This document shows positions 19,382 through 27,385 of a DNA stretch of 44,206 nucleotides, piece by piece. The notes beneath the pieces are model-generated. The model saw nothing but the letters and a program-made list of their open reading frames with translations, was not told where the DNA came from and did not search any database. The stretch's first letter is position 1, and each line of letters begins with the position of its first letter. This DNA is from Methanobrevibacter sp. (GTDB taxonomy: Archaea > Methanobacteriota > Methanobacteria > Methanobacteriales > Methanobacteriaceae), in assembly GCA_030539985.1 (NCBI GenBank), contig JAUNXD010000001.1, positions 1 through 44,206 of the forward strand, given 5' to 3'. A program made the translations under genes and the position numbers.

Positions 19382-19393
19382 ATTTTTTACACT
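19371..19393 (-). repeat. Right terminal inverted repeat of the insertion sequence
   Basis: Exact reverse complement of 17603-17625. It contains the transposase stop codon at 19379-19381. Confidence 0.95.
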
Positions 19394-19544
19394 GTCGTAA
19401 AAGAAAAAGAGGAGACGAATTGGTTAAAAATTATGAATATAAAGGCGATAAATAGATTTTATTTTTTTTAAATCACTACTTTTAAACCACATCAATTTTC
19501 CAATCTCACCACATTTTTTAGTTTCAAATCTAACCATGACAAAA

Positions 19545-19577
19545 TATTTAAGATATATTTAATACAAACCTTACATT
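19545..19577 (+). promoter_or_regulatory. Promoter of cbiC, probably giving a leaderless message
   Basis: The TATA-like stretch TTTAAGATATATTTAA lies about 20-30 bp before the cbiC ATG at 19578. No ribosome site is visible between them. In archaea this spacing places the transcript start at or next to the start codon. Confidence 0.5.
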
Positions 19578-20207
19578 ATGACAGACAAAATGTTCATGGG
19601 TGCATCAACTAAGCAAGGTCTGGATATTGCAAACAAAAGTCGTGAAATTATCCGTGGCCTTATTGGAGATGACGTCAAAGATTTAAAACCAATAGAAAGA
19701 GACATTGTTGAGAGGATTGTTCACTCAACTGCAGATCCTGAGTATGCAAAATTAGTTAAAATCAGTTCTGATTTTGTAGATGCAGCTATGGCATCCCTTA
19801 AAAATAAGGAAACTATCTTAACCGACATCAACATGGTTAAGTATGGTATAACCAGATATGAGGGAGAAGTTGAGTGTTACATCAAAAATGAGGAAGTCGT
19901 AAAGATTGCAAAAGAAAATCAAATCACAAGGGCTGCTGCAGCAATGAGATATGCTGCCCAAAATGATTTTGAGGGAATAGTCGTTTCTGGTAATGCTCCA
20001 ACTGCTGTTTTTGAAGCTATGGATTTATATGCTAAAGGTGAGATGAACTTGAAGGCAATTGTGGGTGTTCCAGTCGGTTTTGTCGGAGCAGCCGATTCAA
20101 AAGAGGTGTTGCATAATTCAGACATTCCGAATATTATTGTTGAAGGCCCTAAAGGCGGAACACCGATTGCAGTGGCATGTGTAAATTCGTTAATACAACA
20201 TTTATAG
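19578..20207 (+). CDS. cbiC: Cobalt-precorrin-8 methylmutase
   Basis: This 209-residue enzyme moves the C-11 methyl group to C-12, forming cobyrinate in the anaerobic vitamin B12 pathway. The family signature with the catalytic His is ERIVHSTADPEY near residue 45. ILTDINMVKYGI near 80 and the C-terminal glycine-rich VGVPVGFVGAADSKE are also typical. The length is normal. The start has a TATA box at leaderless distance and no ribosome site; a second ATG three codons on is possible. hemL follows after 9 bp, so the two tetrapyrrole genes are likely co-transcribed. Corrinoids are needed in methanogens for the Mtr methyltransferase. Confidence 0.95.
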   Translation: MTDKMFMGASTKQGLDIANKSREIIRGLIGDDVKDLKPIERDIVERIVHSTADPEYAKLVKISSDFVDAAMASLKNKETILTDINMVKYGITRYEGEVECYIKNEEVVKIAKENQITRAAAAMRYAAQNDFEGIVVSGNAPTAVFEAMDLYAKGEMNLKAIVGVPVGFVGAADSKEVLHNSDIPNIIVEGPKGGTPIAVACVNSLIQHL

Positions 20208-20216
20208 CGTGATAAA

Positions 20217-21491
20217 ATGTATTCAGAAGAATTGTTCAATGAATCAAAAAAATACTTCCCCGGTGGAGTGAACTCTCCGGTGCGCGCTTTTAAACCTTAT
20301 CCGTTTTTCGTTAAAAGTGCAGGAGGATCAAAAATCACCGATGTGGATGGTAAAACTTATATTGACCATTGTCTGGCTTATGGACCTTTGATATTGGGTC
20401 ATGCAGACCCCAAGGTAGTTAGGGAAGTTTCCAATCAGCTGACTATGGGAACCGCCTACGGTACTCCAACCGAAAATGAGATTACTCTTGCAAAGGAAGT
20501 AATTGACAGAATTCCTTCAGCCGAGATGGTCAGGTTCTGTAACAGCGGAACCGAAGCTACCATGAGTGCAATAAGGCTTGCAAGAGGTTTTACCGGAAGG
20601 GATAAAATCGTCAAGTTCGAAGGGGCTTATCATGGAGCTCATGATTATGTGCTGGTTAAGGGAGGATCAGGTGCCGCAACATTGCCGGATTCACCGGGAA
20701 TACCTGCTGACACTACAAAAAATACTCTTTCAGTTCCATTCAATGATGAAGAAGCATTGACAGAACTGATTGAAAGTGAAGGTGAAAACATTGCCTGTAT
20801 CATTATGGAAGTGGTAATGGGTAATGTCGGATGCATCGAGCCTAAACCTGGATTTTTGGAATTCATCAGAAAAATCACTGAAGAAAATGGTATCGTTTTA
20901 ATATTTGATGAGGTAATCACAGGTTTCAGAGCATCACGTGGAGGTGCGCAGGAATATTATGGCGTGACTCCAGATTTAACCACATTGGGTAAAATCGTTG
21001 GTGGAGGACTTCCTATGGGAGCATTCTGCGGTAAAAAGGAAATAATGGAATTGATTGCTCCTAACGGTCCTGTATATCAGGCAGGTACCTTTTCAGGAAA
21101 TCCTGTTTCAGTTCAGGCAGGAATATCTACCATGGCACAGCTGGATGATGCGTTCTATAAGGAACTTGAAAGGAAAGGAAAATTCCTTAGGGGCAACATA
21201 GCTTCAATCATTGATGATGAGGAGTATAATATCCAGCCTGTCGGTCTTGCTTCAATGTTTCAGATTTATTTCACACCTGAACCGGTTTACAATTATGCTG
21301 ATGCGCAAAAGGCAGACAGAAGACAATTTTTAAGATACTTCAAGACTTTATTGAAGCATGGTGTTTTCATACCGCCTTCACAGTTTGAATGTAATTTCAT
21401 TTCAAATGCACACAGCATGGAGGATTTGCAGAACACTTCCGATGCAATAGAACTGGGGCTAAGGGAAGCATTTAGAAAAAGAAGAAGGTAA
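20217..21491 (+). CDS. hemL: Glutamate-1-semialdehyde 2,1-aminomutase
   Basis: This 424-residue PLP enzyme converts glutamate-1-semialdehyde to 5-aminolevulinate, the first tetrapyrrole precursor made by the C5 pathway. The N-terminus FPGGVNSPVRAFKPYP is a strong family mark. NSGTEATMSAIRLARGFTGR near residue 109, FDEVITGFR near 233 and the PLP lysine in TLGKIVGGGLPMGAF near 262 are present. The ribosome site GTGAT lies 4 bases before the ATG. The product feeds siroheme, corrinoid and F430 synthesis, which fits its position behind cbiC. The signal peptidase gene begins 4 bp after its stop. Confidence 0.97.
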   Translation: MYSEELFNESKKYFPGGVNSPVRAFKPYPFFVKSAGGSKITDVDGKTYIDHCLAYGPLILGHADPKVVREVSNQLTMGTAYGTPTENEITLAKEVIDRIPSAEMVRFCNSGTEATMSAIRLARGFTGRDKIVKFEGAYHGAHDYVLVKGGSGAATLPDSPGIPADTTKNTLSVPFNDEEALTELIESEGENIACIIMEVVMGNVGCIEPKPGFLEFIRKITEENGIVLIFDEVITGFRASRGGAQEYYGVTPDLTTLGKIVGGGLPMGAFCGKKEIMELIAPNGPVYQAGTFSGNPVSVQAGISTMAQLDDAFYKELERKGKFLRGNIASIIDDEEYNIQPVGLASMFQIYFTPEPVYNYADAQKADRRQFLRYFKTLLKHGVFIPPSQFECNFISNAHSMEDLQNTSDAIELGLREAFRKRRR

Positions 21492-21495
21492 TACT

Positions 21496-21921
21496 ATGGA
21501 AATTGATTATAAAGAAATCATATCATATGCAGTAATTCTTATAATTGTTTTGATTGCTGCCCAGCACCTGAATGTAGTTGTTTCAGGAAGTATGGAACCT
21601 GCATTCTACAGGGGAGACATTGTCCTTGTTGAAAAGGCCGACTTTTTCGGGCTTCATGAATTTGACCCGACCACTGTAGAGGTAGGAGATGTTGTCGTAT
21701 ATGATGCGGCATGGTATGACCAGCCGGTCATTCACAGAGTTATTAATATTACGGATATCAATGGAACTACGATGTATGTAATCAAGGGGGACAATAATGA
21801 CCGTCCGGACCCTTACTATGTCAAGGCTGACCAGATAAATGAGAAGGTCGTGACACTTGGCGACAATCTTGTCGTTATTCCAAAGATTGGTTATCTTTCC
21901 CTCTGGTTGAGAGGTTTATAA
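21496..21921 (+). CDS. Signal peptidase I, archaeal type
   Basis: This 141-residue membrane serine protease removes signal peptides from exported proteins. One N-terminal membrane segment (residues about 8-25) is followed by the catalytic motif VVSGSMEPAF, with Ser32. VIHRVINI has the catalytic-base position His80, typical of the archaeal/ER type that uses His instead of Lys. IKGDNNDRPDP carries the conserved Asp region. It is an obvious candidate to process the secreted adhesin-like proteins in this window, though it should act on all Sec substrates. The ribosome site AGGTAAT overlaps the hemL stop, so translation is coupled. Confidence 0.93.
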   Translation: MEIDYKEIISYAVILIIVLIAAQHLNVVVSGSMEPAFYRGDIVLVEKADFFGLHEFDPTTVEVGDVVVYDAAWYDQPVIHRVINITDINGTTMYVIKGDNNDRPDPYYVKADQINEKVVTLGDNLVVIPKIGYLSLWLRGL

Positions 21922-21940
21922 TTATTATTTAGGTGAGTTA

Positions 21941-23641
21941 ATGTATTTTGAAATTGAAAAACAGGCTATTGATGCCATTAACAAGGCATTGGATCAGTAT
22001 GATGTGGAAATTGACAGGGATTTCAGATTGGATTTTCCGCCGAATCCTAGGTTGGGTGATCTTGCAAGTACAGTTGCATTTGCACTCACTAAAAAATTGA
22101 GGACTTCACCTCCTGAAGTCGCTGCAGATTTGGTTGAAAAAATTGAGGTTCCGGAAATATTTTCAAAAGTCCAGAACTTCGGACCTTATGTAAATTTCTT
22201 CATTGATTATGACAAGTTTGCTAAATTATTGCTTAAAAAGGTTGACGACAGCTACGGCCAGCTTCCGGCATGCGGCGAAAAAATCGTTCTCGAGCACACT
22301 TCAGCAAATCCGAACGGACCGTTGCATATAGGACATATCAGAAACTCCATTTTTGGAGATTCCCTTGCAAGACTTTTGAAATTGGCCGGAAGGGATGTCA
22401 CAACTCAGTATTATGTAAATGATATGGGAAGACAAATTGCAATCATTGTCTGCGGAATTACCGAGCTCGGCTTAAAAATCGAAGACTATGATGGCGAAAA
22501 GCTTGACCATAAAATCGGTAAGCTGTACTTTGATGCCAACAAGGCTGTCGAAGAAGATGAAAAATTAGCAAGTAAGGTAGATGAACTTATACAGAAATAT
22601 GAAAATGGCGAGGACGATCAATTAAATGAAATCTTCGAGCAAGTAGTTTCAAGTTGTATCTCTGGAATGAAGATATCACTTCAAAGAATGAATATAAAGC
22701 ATGATGATTTTGTATGGGAAGGTCAGTTTGTAAGAAGCGGTGAAGTCGATGAGCTTGTCAACTATATCCAGAGGGAAGGTTTCACCCGTGAAAACGACGT
22801 GCTCTATATTGATTTGACAGATTTCAACATCGAAAAGGAATTCGTCCTGAGACGCTCAAACGGAACATCCCTGTATTCAACCCGTGATTTGGCATACCAT
22901 AAATACAAGGCCACTTTAGGTGACACCGTACTTGACATTTTAGGTTCAGACCACAAACTGGCCGCAAAACAAATCAAGGTAATATTTGAGGAGATATTAA
23001 GGCAAACACCTCCTGAAGTCATCTTTTATGAATTCATTACACTTCCTGAAGGTTCAATGTCAACCCGCAGAGGCAAGTTCGTATCCGTTGACGAACTGAT
23101 TGACGAAGCTGTATTAAGGGCAACTCATGAGATAAAATCAAGAAACCCTGATTTAACTGATGAAGAAATCGCACCAATGGCTGAAGAGATTGGTGTCGGA
23201 GCAATAAGGTTCTTCATTGCCAAATTGTCCCCTGAAAAGCACTTGACCTTCAAATGGGATGAGGCATTAAGCTTCGAGAGAGGTTGCGCATCCATTCAGT
23301 ATGCACACGCAAGGGCATGCAAGCTCCTTGCAAAATCAGGTAAAGACGTCAGCTCCTTAACAGTCAGTGATGATTGGACTCCTAATGATGCAGAACAGGA
23401 TTTAATCAGACAGATTGCAAAATTCCCGCAGGTCGTTGAGGATTGTGCAAACAAAAAGAGAGTTCACAATATCACTCAATACGCACAGGACCTTGCCGGT
23501 TCATTCAACAAGTTCTACAAATCCGAACAGGTCATAGGCTCTGATGTTGAGGATACTAGACTGATTTTGGTTGACAGGGCAAAAATAACAATTAAAAACG
23601 CTTTAGATATTTTAGGTGTAACAGCACCTGAAAAAATGTAG
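21941..23641 (+). CDS. argS: Arginyl-tRNA synthetase
   Basis: This 566-residue class I synthetase charges tRNA-Arg. An N-terminal additional domain spans about residues 1-95. It is followed by the HIGH motif in SANPNGPLHIGHIRNS near residue 125 and a degenerate KMSKS site, SMSTRRGKFVS, near 372. A DALR-type all-helical anticodon-binding domain lies at the C-terminus and ends with ALDILGVTAPEKM. The length is normal. The ribosome site is AGGTGA, 5 bases before the ATG. It is the last gene of the cbiC-hemL-signal peptidase cluster and ends at a hairpin shared with the convergent nitroreductase gene. Confidence 0.97.
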   Translation: MYFEIEKQAIDAINKALDQYDVEIDRDFRLDFPPNPRLGDLASTVAFALTKKLRTSPPEVAADLVEKIEVPEIFSKVQNFGPYVNFFIDYDKFAKLLLKKVDDSYGQLPACGEKIVLEHTSANPNGPLHIGHIRNSIFGDSLARLLKLAGRDVTTQYYVNDMGRQIAIIVCGITELGLKIEDYDGEKLDHKIGKLYFDANKAVEEDEKLASKVDELIQKYENGEDDQLNEIFEQVVSSCISGMKISLQRMNIKHDDFVWEGQFVRSGEVDELVNYIQREGFTRENDVLYIDLTDFNIEKEFVLRRSNGTSLYSTRDLAYHKYKATLGDTVLDILGSDHKLAAKQIKVIFEEILRQTPPEVIFYEFITLPEGSMSTRRGKFVSVDELIDEAVLRATHEIKSRNPDLTDEEIAPMAEEIGVGAIRFFIAKLSPEKHLTFKWDEALSFERGCASIQYAHARACKLLAKSGKDVSSLTVSDDWTPNDAEQDLIRQIAKFPQVVEDCANKKRVHNITQYAQDLAGSFNKFYKSEQVIGSDVEDTRLILVDRAKITIKNALDILGVTAPEKM

Positions 23642-23674
23642 ATGAGTGATTTTAACTCATCTTAAACTTTTTTT
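23640..23674. terminator. Hairpin terminator between argS and the nitroreductase gene
   Basis: AGATGAGT (23640-23647) and ACTCATCT (23655-23662) form a perfect 8-bp stem with a 7-nt loop. On the plus strand it is followed by TAAACTTTTTTTTT. It overlaps the argS stop codon. It could also fold in the opposite transcript. Confidence 0.75.
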
Positions 23675-23678
23675 TTAA

Positions 23679-24212
23679 TTAATCCACAAAGTGGATATAA
23701 TCTTCTTTTCTCGGAAGCGGTTCTGGAGATTCCATATCAGGATATCCAAGCACAACATGACCGATTCCCTCATAAGTTTCCGGAATTCCCCATTCCTTAA
23801 GCAATTCCTTACCTTTTTCACTTGAAAATTCTTCCCGTGCTCTATGAATCCAGCAGCTGCCAACACCAACTGCATGGGCGGCGTTAACAAGAACCGCAAG
23901 GACACTTGCCCCATCCTCTTGATAGGTAGGTATTTCACTATCCGCCAGCACTATCAAAAGTGTCTTTGCACCATATAACGGATCCATGTCTTCCGGAACG
24001 TCAACAGGGAAGAAACTTCTGTTCCAAGCTGAAAACTCTTTAATTGTTTCTTTGTTTTGTATTACAACAATCTTCGGTGATTGAAGACCTCTTCCTGTTG
24101 GAGCGTATGTTCCGGCTTCAAGTATTGTTTTCAACTCTTTGTCACTTATCTGTTTGTCTTTGAATTTTCTTATGCTTCTTCTTGTCTTTAGATTTTCAAT
24201 AGTTTCGTTCAT
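23679..24212 (-). CDS. Nitroreductase-family FMN oxidoreductase
   Basis: This 177-residue protein starts with TRRSIRKFKDKQISDKEL, the FMN-binding signature of the nitroreductase family. It continues with LEAGTYAPTGRGLQSPKIVV near residue 30-50. The C-terminal GIPETYEGIGHVVLGYPD is also typical. These enzymes reduce nitro groups, quinones or flavins with NAD(P)H; the true substrate is not known. The ribosome site GAGGAGAT is strong and overlaps the end of the MarR gene (ATGA overlap), so the gene is translated from the MATE-MarR message. The context suggests a role in handling the compound that the regulator senses and the exporter removes. Confidence 0.9.
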   Translation of the reverse strand: MNETIENLKTRRSIRKFKDKQISDKELKTILEAGTYAPTGRGLQSPKIVVIQNKETIKEFSAWNRSFFPVDVPEDMDPLYGAKTLLIVLADSEIPTYQEDGASVLAVLVNAAHAVGVGSCWIHRAREEFSSEKGKELLKEWGIPETYEGIGHVVLGYPDMESPEPLPRKEDYIHFVD

Positions 24213-24625
24213 ATTATCTCCTCGCAGATTTTTCTCAGTGAATTTTTAAAAATAATGTATTCCTCATCACTCAGTTTGCTTTTAAGGTTTTCATCCCACT
24301 TTTCATCATAATCCATTACCTTTCGGGCGGTTTTTGCCCCTTTTTCAGTCACTTTGATTATCTTTGTCCTTTTATGGGCTATCCTTTCGATGAACCCTTT
24401 TTCTTCCAGTTTCTTGAGGTTTCTTGTTATTGTACTTTCATTTAAATTGAATGCCTTGGCCAGCTGCTCCTGAATGATTTCCTCTTCCCTGTATATTTTA
24501 ACCAGAATCGGCTGAAGGCCGTAGCTTAGGTTTTCATCCTTTACCTTTTCGTTGAGGAATTTGGCATGCTGCCTGTAAAGTATGGAAATCAGTGGGGAAG
24601 TTGGAATGTCGCTATCAAACCGCAT
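24209..24625 (-). CDS. MarR-family transcriptional regulator
   Basis: This 138-residue winged-helix protein matches the MarR family: helix-turn-helix IIQEQLAKAFNLNESTITRN (about residues 52-71), followed by LKKLEEKGFIERI and the wing KRTKIIKVTEKG. Helices at both ends would form the dimer. It sits between the MATE exporter (whose stop overlaps its start by 11 bp) and the nitroreductase. MarR proteins bind short palindromes and release them on binding a ligand. The two palindromes CTTGyATATGCAA in front of the MATE gene are the obvious operators; that it binds them is inferred. Confidence 0.92.
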   Translation of the reverse strand: MRFDSDIPTSPLISILYRQHAKFLNEKVKDENLSYGLQPILVKIYREEEIIQEQLAKAFNLNESTITRNLKKLEEKGFIERIAHKRTKIIKVTEKGAKTARKVMDYDEKWDENLKSKLSDEEYIIFKNSLRKICEEII

Positions 24626-25985
24626 TCTTCTGCCCCCTTATCAGTTTGTTTATGTACAGTTCGATGCATGCATAACATATCAGCGACCCTATTCCTCCTC
24701 CAAGAAGCATTCCGCAGTATATTCCGAACTCTCCCATGTTGAATGTGAATCCTAAGAGATATGCGAATATTAGCACAAGTATGAATTCCCTGAAAGTTGT
24801 AAGGGCGAATGACACTGTTCCCTTTCCGACGCCCTGGAATACGTTACCCGCACTCGCCCCGAAGGGCACGTACAGGATAAACAGGCACATTATCTGCAGG
24901 AAACCTGCTATTGCCGGTGCCAATCCGGCGCTGCTTTCGGAGTATGAAAATATCAATGCTATCTGATTTGCAAACACAAATAGGATTATGCACACGATTA
25001 TGGATGCTATCAAAGCCACCTTAACGGCATATCTTGCAGTGACCCTCAGGTTTTCGTATTTTCTTGCTCCATAAGCCACTCCAGCCACTGATATTGCCGC
25101 TGTCCCGACTCCTATTGCAGGAAGCATTCCGATGTTTACTATTCTCCATCCTGCAGTATAGACGGCCACAGCTACCGGTCCGGATACTATTGTGAGCATG
25201 TAGTTTACAAATATTGTCAGAACTGACAGGACCAGCTGCTCAAGGCTTGCAGGAATTCCTACAACAAGAATGTCTTTATACATTTTAAAGTCATTACTGA
25301 AGTCTTTCCTGTTATATGATAGGTAAGTGTCTTTTTTGATGAAAATCCAGTAGAACATCAACATCAGGCTTATGAATGGTCCGATAGCTGTTGCCCATGC
25401 GGCTCCGGCGATTCCCAAATTTAGTGTGTAGATGAAAATCGGATCAAGAATCATGTTGATTATTGCCGCCAGTGCAATCGGAACTGTTGCCCTTTTGATG
25501 TCTCCTTCGGCTCTGAATGCTCCTCCAACTATTGGAGGCATCAGCAGACCGAATGTCCAGGCAAATATTATAATTCCATACTCCATTGCATAGTCCAGCA
25601 CTGATGAAGCTCCCATCATCATCAGCAGGGGCTTAAGGAAGGTTATAAACAAAACAGTAATTATAACTGACACGATTATGCTTAAAATCAGATTGTGTAT
25701 TGCCGCATTGTTTGCTGAGGATTTGTCTTCGGCTCCAATGTATCTTGATATTAGTGAGTTTCCCCCTGCTCCAAGGCCGTTTCCGAATCCAACCATTATC
25801 AGGAATAATGGTGTGATGTATCCAAGTGCTGCCAGTGGTTCTGCTCCAAGTCCTGCTACCCATATACTGTCGATAATGTTGTTTGCAAATATCAAAAACA
25901 TACTTGCTATAATAGGTAGTGACAGTTTGTTTATTGCCTTTTTAGGGTCTCCAGTTATCATTTCAATGTTGTCATTCTTTTCCAT
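24615..25985 (-). CDS. MATE-family multidrug/Na+ antiporter
   Basis: This protein of about 456 residues has roughly 12 membrane segments and belongs to the MATE exporters, which use Na+ or H+ gradients to expel cationic drugs or metabolites. Family features are the N-terminal KLSLPIIASMFLIFANNIID and the repeated half beginning ILVVGIPASLEQLVLS near residue 230. GNGLGAGGNSLISRYIGAED in the first half is typical of the DinF/NorM-like branch. I chose the ATG at 25985 because GAGAGGT lies 6 bases before it; a longer frame starts at 26009, but that start lies inside one of the operator palindromes. It is the first gene of an operon with MarR and nitroreductase. Confidence 0.93.
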   Translation of the reverse strand: MEKNDNIEMITGDPKKAINKLSLPIIASMFLIFANNIIDSIWVAGLGAEPLAALGYITPLFLIMVGFGNGLGAGGNSLISRYIGAEDKSSANNAAIHNLILSIIVSVIITVLFITFLKPLLMMMGASSVLDYAMEYGIIIFAWTFGLLMPPIVGGAFRAEGDIKRATVPIALAAIINMILDPIFIYTLNLGIAGAAWATAIGPFISLMLMFYWIFIKKDTYLSYNRKDFSNDFKMYKDILVVGIPASLEQLVLSVLTIFVNYMLTIVSGPVAVAVYTAGWRIVNIGMLPAIGVGTAAISVAGVAYGARKYENLRVTARYAVKVALIASIIVCIILFVFANQIALIFSYSESSAGLAPAIAGFLQIMCLFILYVPFGASAGNVFQGVGKGTVSFALTTFREFILVLIFAYLLGFTFNMGEFGIYCGMLLGGGIGSLICYACIELYINKLIRGQKNAV

Positions 25986-25996
25986 ACTATACCTCT

Positions 25997-26030
25997 CTTG
26001 CATATGCAACTATACTCTTGTATATGCAAG
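25997..26030. promoter_or_regulatory. Paired palindromic operators of the MATE-MarR-nitroreductase operon
   Basis: CTTGCATATGCAAC (25997-26010) and CTTGTATATGCAAG (26017-26030) are two copies of one palindrome with centres exactly 20 bp apart, two helical turns. The core TTGCATATGCAA is a perfect 12-bp palindrome. On the minus strand a TATA-like AAGTATAAATA lies just upstream, near 26037-26047. The transcript start should therefore fall within or next to the operators. MarR-type autoregulation is the simplest reading. Confidence 0.7.
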
Positions 26031-26163
26031 TGTTAGTATTTATACTTTATTGAGGGCATTTTGAAAAATTGTCACACTTCTTTAATATTGATTTAACTGT
26101 GTAAAATTGCTTTAATTTATTACTTTACGATTTATATATTATTAAAACCTAAAATATACTTGT

Positions 26164-26196
26164 GTATGTCGACATACCATATTTAAATTGATATGG
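26164..26196. promoter_or_regulatory. Two adjacent inverted repeats before the Rpn-type gene
   Basis: GTATGTCGACATAC (26164-26177) is a perfect 14-bp palindrome. It is joined at its last base to CCATAT (26177-26182) and ATATGG (26191-26196), which form a 6-bp stem with an 8-nt loop. The ribosome-site-like GGTGAA and the start codon of the next gene follow directly. It may be an operator, or a leader hairpin that controls translation. Confidence 0.45.
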
Positions 26197-26203
26197 TGAA
26201 AGA

Positions 26204-27055
26204 ATGTTTTTAAATAATAGATACGATACATTGCAAAAAATGGCATTAATTGCCTTTGCACAGACAATGCTGTCGGCAATGGGTGATACTAGAAAGGTGG
26301 TGAGATTTTATCCGACCGAATTAATAATTCCGACATTTCAGCAGAAATTCATGGATGGTGTTTTGGAGCTTGAAGACGGAACCCTAACCAATATTGAATT
26401 TCAGACTGGAGACCTCGATGAGAATTTTCTGTTAAGATGTGCCCAGTATGCAACCAATCTAAGGGTAATAAGTGGCAGATATGTTGAAACAAAAATATTA
26501 TCAACTGGTTTAAGGATTAATTCAGAAAAAATCGCAATTATTTCAAAAAATTTTCACTTTGCACCTGAATTGTTTTTCTATTCGGAATTTGATGGTTTGG
26601 AAAAATTAATTAATATTAAAAACAAAATCAAAAATAAAGAGAAACTGTCAGCCAGTGACCATTATGATTTAATATTCATTCCTTTAATGGGTAATGTTGA
26701 TGGGGAAGAAGTGGCTGTTGAAGTATTTGAAATTGTCAATAATCAAAAAGTATTCAATAAACATGAACAGATACTTATAAAGAAGTGTCAATATGTTGTG
26801 GCAGATATTATTGCAGATGGTGACAGAAACTTATTTAAAAAATTCATGGAGAAGATATATATGTTAACTATGTTGTCCGGATATTTGGAAGAGCGAGAGG
26901 ACGAATTATTTGAATTTGTTAGGAAAGAAGCTGAAGATGATGGTATGAAGAAGGGTATGGAAAATATCGCTAGAAATATGAAAAGCAAATCTTATCCATA
27001 TTCTGAAATTTCTGACATCACTGGATTGACTATTGAAGAAATAGAAAAGCTTTAA
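26204..27055 (+). CDS. Rpn-type PD-(D/E)XK nuclease family protein
   Basis: This 283-residue protein belongs to the Rpn / PD-(D/E)XK nuclease family transposase group, which in bacteria includes recombination-promoting nucleases. The catalytic pattern is visible as D51 in KFMDGVLELEDG and E65-F-Q67 in NIEFQTGDLDEN, the usual D...ExQ form of the family. A long helical middle leads to the C-terminal KKGMENIARNMKSKSYPYSE and ISDITGLTIEEIEKL, the typical tail. The length is normal. The start has GGTGAA six bases upstream and lies next to two inverted repeats. It stands alone between the drug-export operon and a gene remnant. A fragment of a related tail lies at 14617-14715. Confidence 0.82.
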   Translation: MFLNNRYDTLQKMALIAFAQTMLSAMGDTRKVVRFYPTELIIPTFQQKFMDGVLELEDGTLTNIEFQTGDLDENFLLRCAQYATNLRVISGRYVETKILSTGLRINSEKIAIISKNFHFAPELFFYSEFDGLEKLINIKNKIKNKEKLSASDHYDLIFIPLMGNVDGEEVAVEVFEIVNNQKVFNKHEQILIKKCQYVVADIIADGDRNLFKKFMEKIYMLTMLSGYLEEREDELFEFVRKEAEDDGMKKGMENIARNMKSKSYPYSEISDITGLTIEEIEKL

Positions 27056-27098
27056 AAATTCCTTGAGGAAACAATAAAAAAGAAAAAAAGGAGAAGGT

Positions 27099-27380
27099 CT
27101 ACTGTAAGTTACCTTCTTCGTCAACCATGTTTCCGGATTCGTAGGACTGCCTTACGTAATCTGCAGACATTCCATCACTTTGACCACCACGGATTATGCC
27201 GTCGTCATCGTAATAGAAATTATACTTGCTGTCATAATGCAGATTGGAATTGGATGAGTTCCCGCTAGATGATGATGAGGAAGAGCTTCCACTGGAAGTG
27301 CCTGTACTGCTTGCAGTTGAATTTGTGCTTGAGGCACTGGAATCGGTACTTGCCTCTGAAGTTCCATCTTCAATTACTTG
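27099..27380 (-). pseudogene. 5'-truncated remnant of a protein with Ser-rich linker
   Basis: The minus strand between 27380 and the stop at 27099-27101 is open for 93 codons. It reads DGTSEASTDSSASST, then a run of serines, then a compact end (HYDSKYNFYYDDDGIIRGGQ, SDGMSADYVRQSYESGNMVD, EEGNLQ). The base composition (GC-richer, good codons) is that of a real gene. But a TGA lies in frame at 27381-27383 and no start codon precedes the Ser-rich part. It is probably the C-terminal piece of a secreted or anchored protein whose front has been lost. I do not recognise the family. Confidence 0.55.
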
Positions 27381-27385
27381 TCAAA

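Larger units (their letters stand above)
17603..19393 (+). mobile_element. Insertion sequence, 1791 bp, with 23-bp perfect terminal inverted repeats
   Basis: The left end 17603-17625 and the right end 19371-19393 are perfect inverted copies over 23 bp; after one mismatch the match runs 8 bp further. The left end begins AGTGTAAAAAATTT. The element contains a split transposase (17909-19381), and the transposase stop codon lies inside the right repeat. The stretch 17636-17908 is very AT-rich and non-coding. I see no target duplication: the flanks are TTAAGGTT on the left and GTCGTAAA on the right. The insert sits between a flavoprotein gene and cbiC and breaks neither. Its strongly A-rich coding strand differs from the neighbouring genes, in keeping with a mobile origin. 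The IS family cannot be named with certainty. Confidence 0.88.

Noticed and set aside
17595..19401. Target site duplication of the insertion sequence
   Set aside because: TTAAGGTT on the left and GTCGTAAA on the right do not match in any offset I tried.
25985..26009. Longer start of the MATE gene at 26009
   Set aside because: That start lies inside the operator palindrome; GAGAGGT fits the ATG at 25985.
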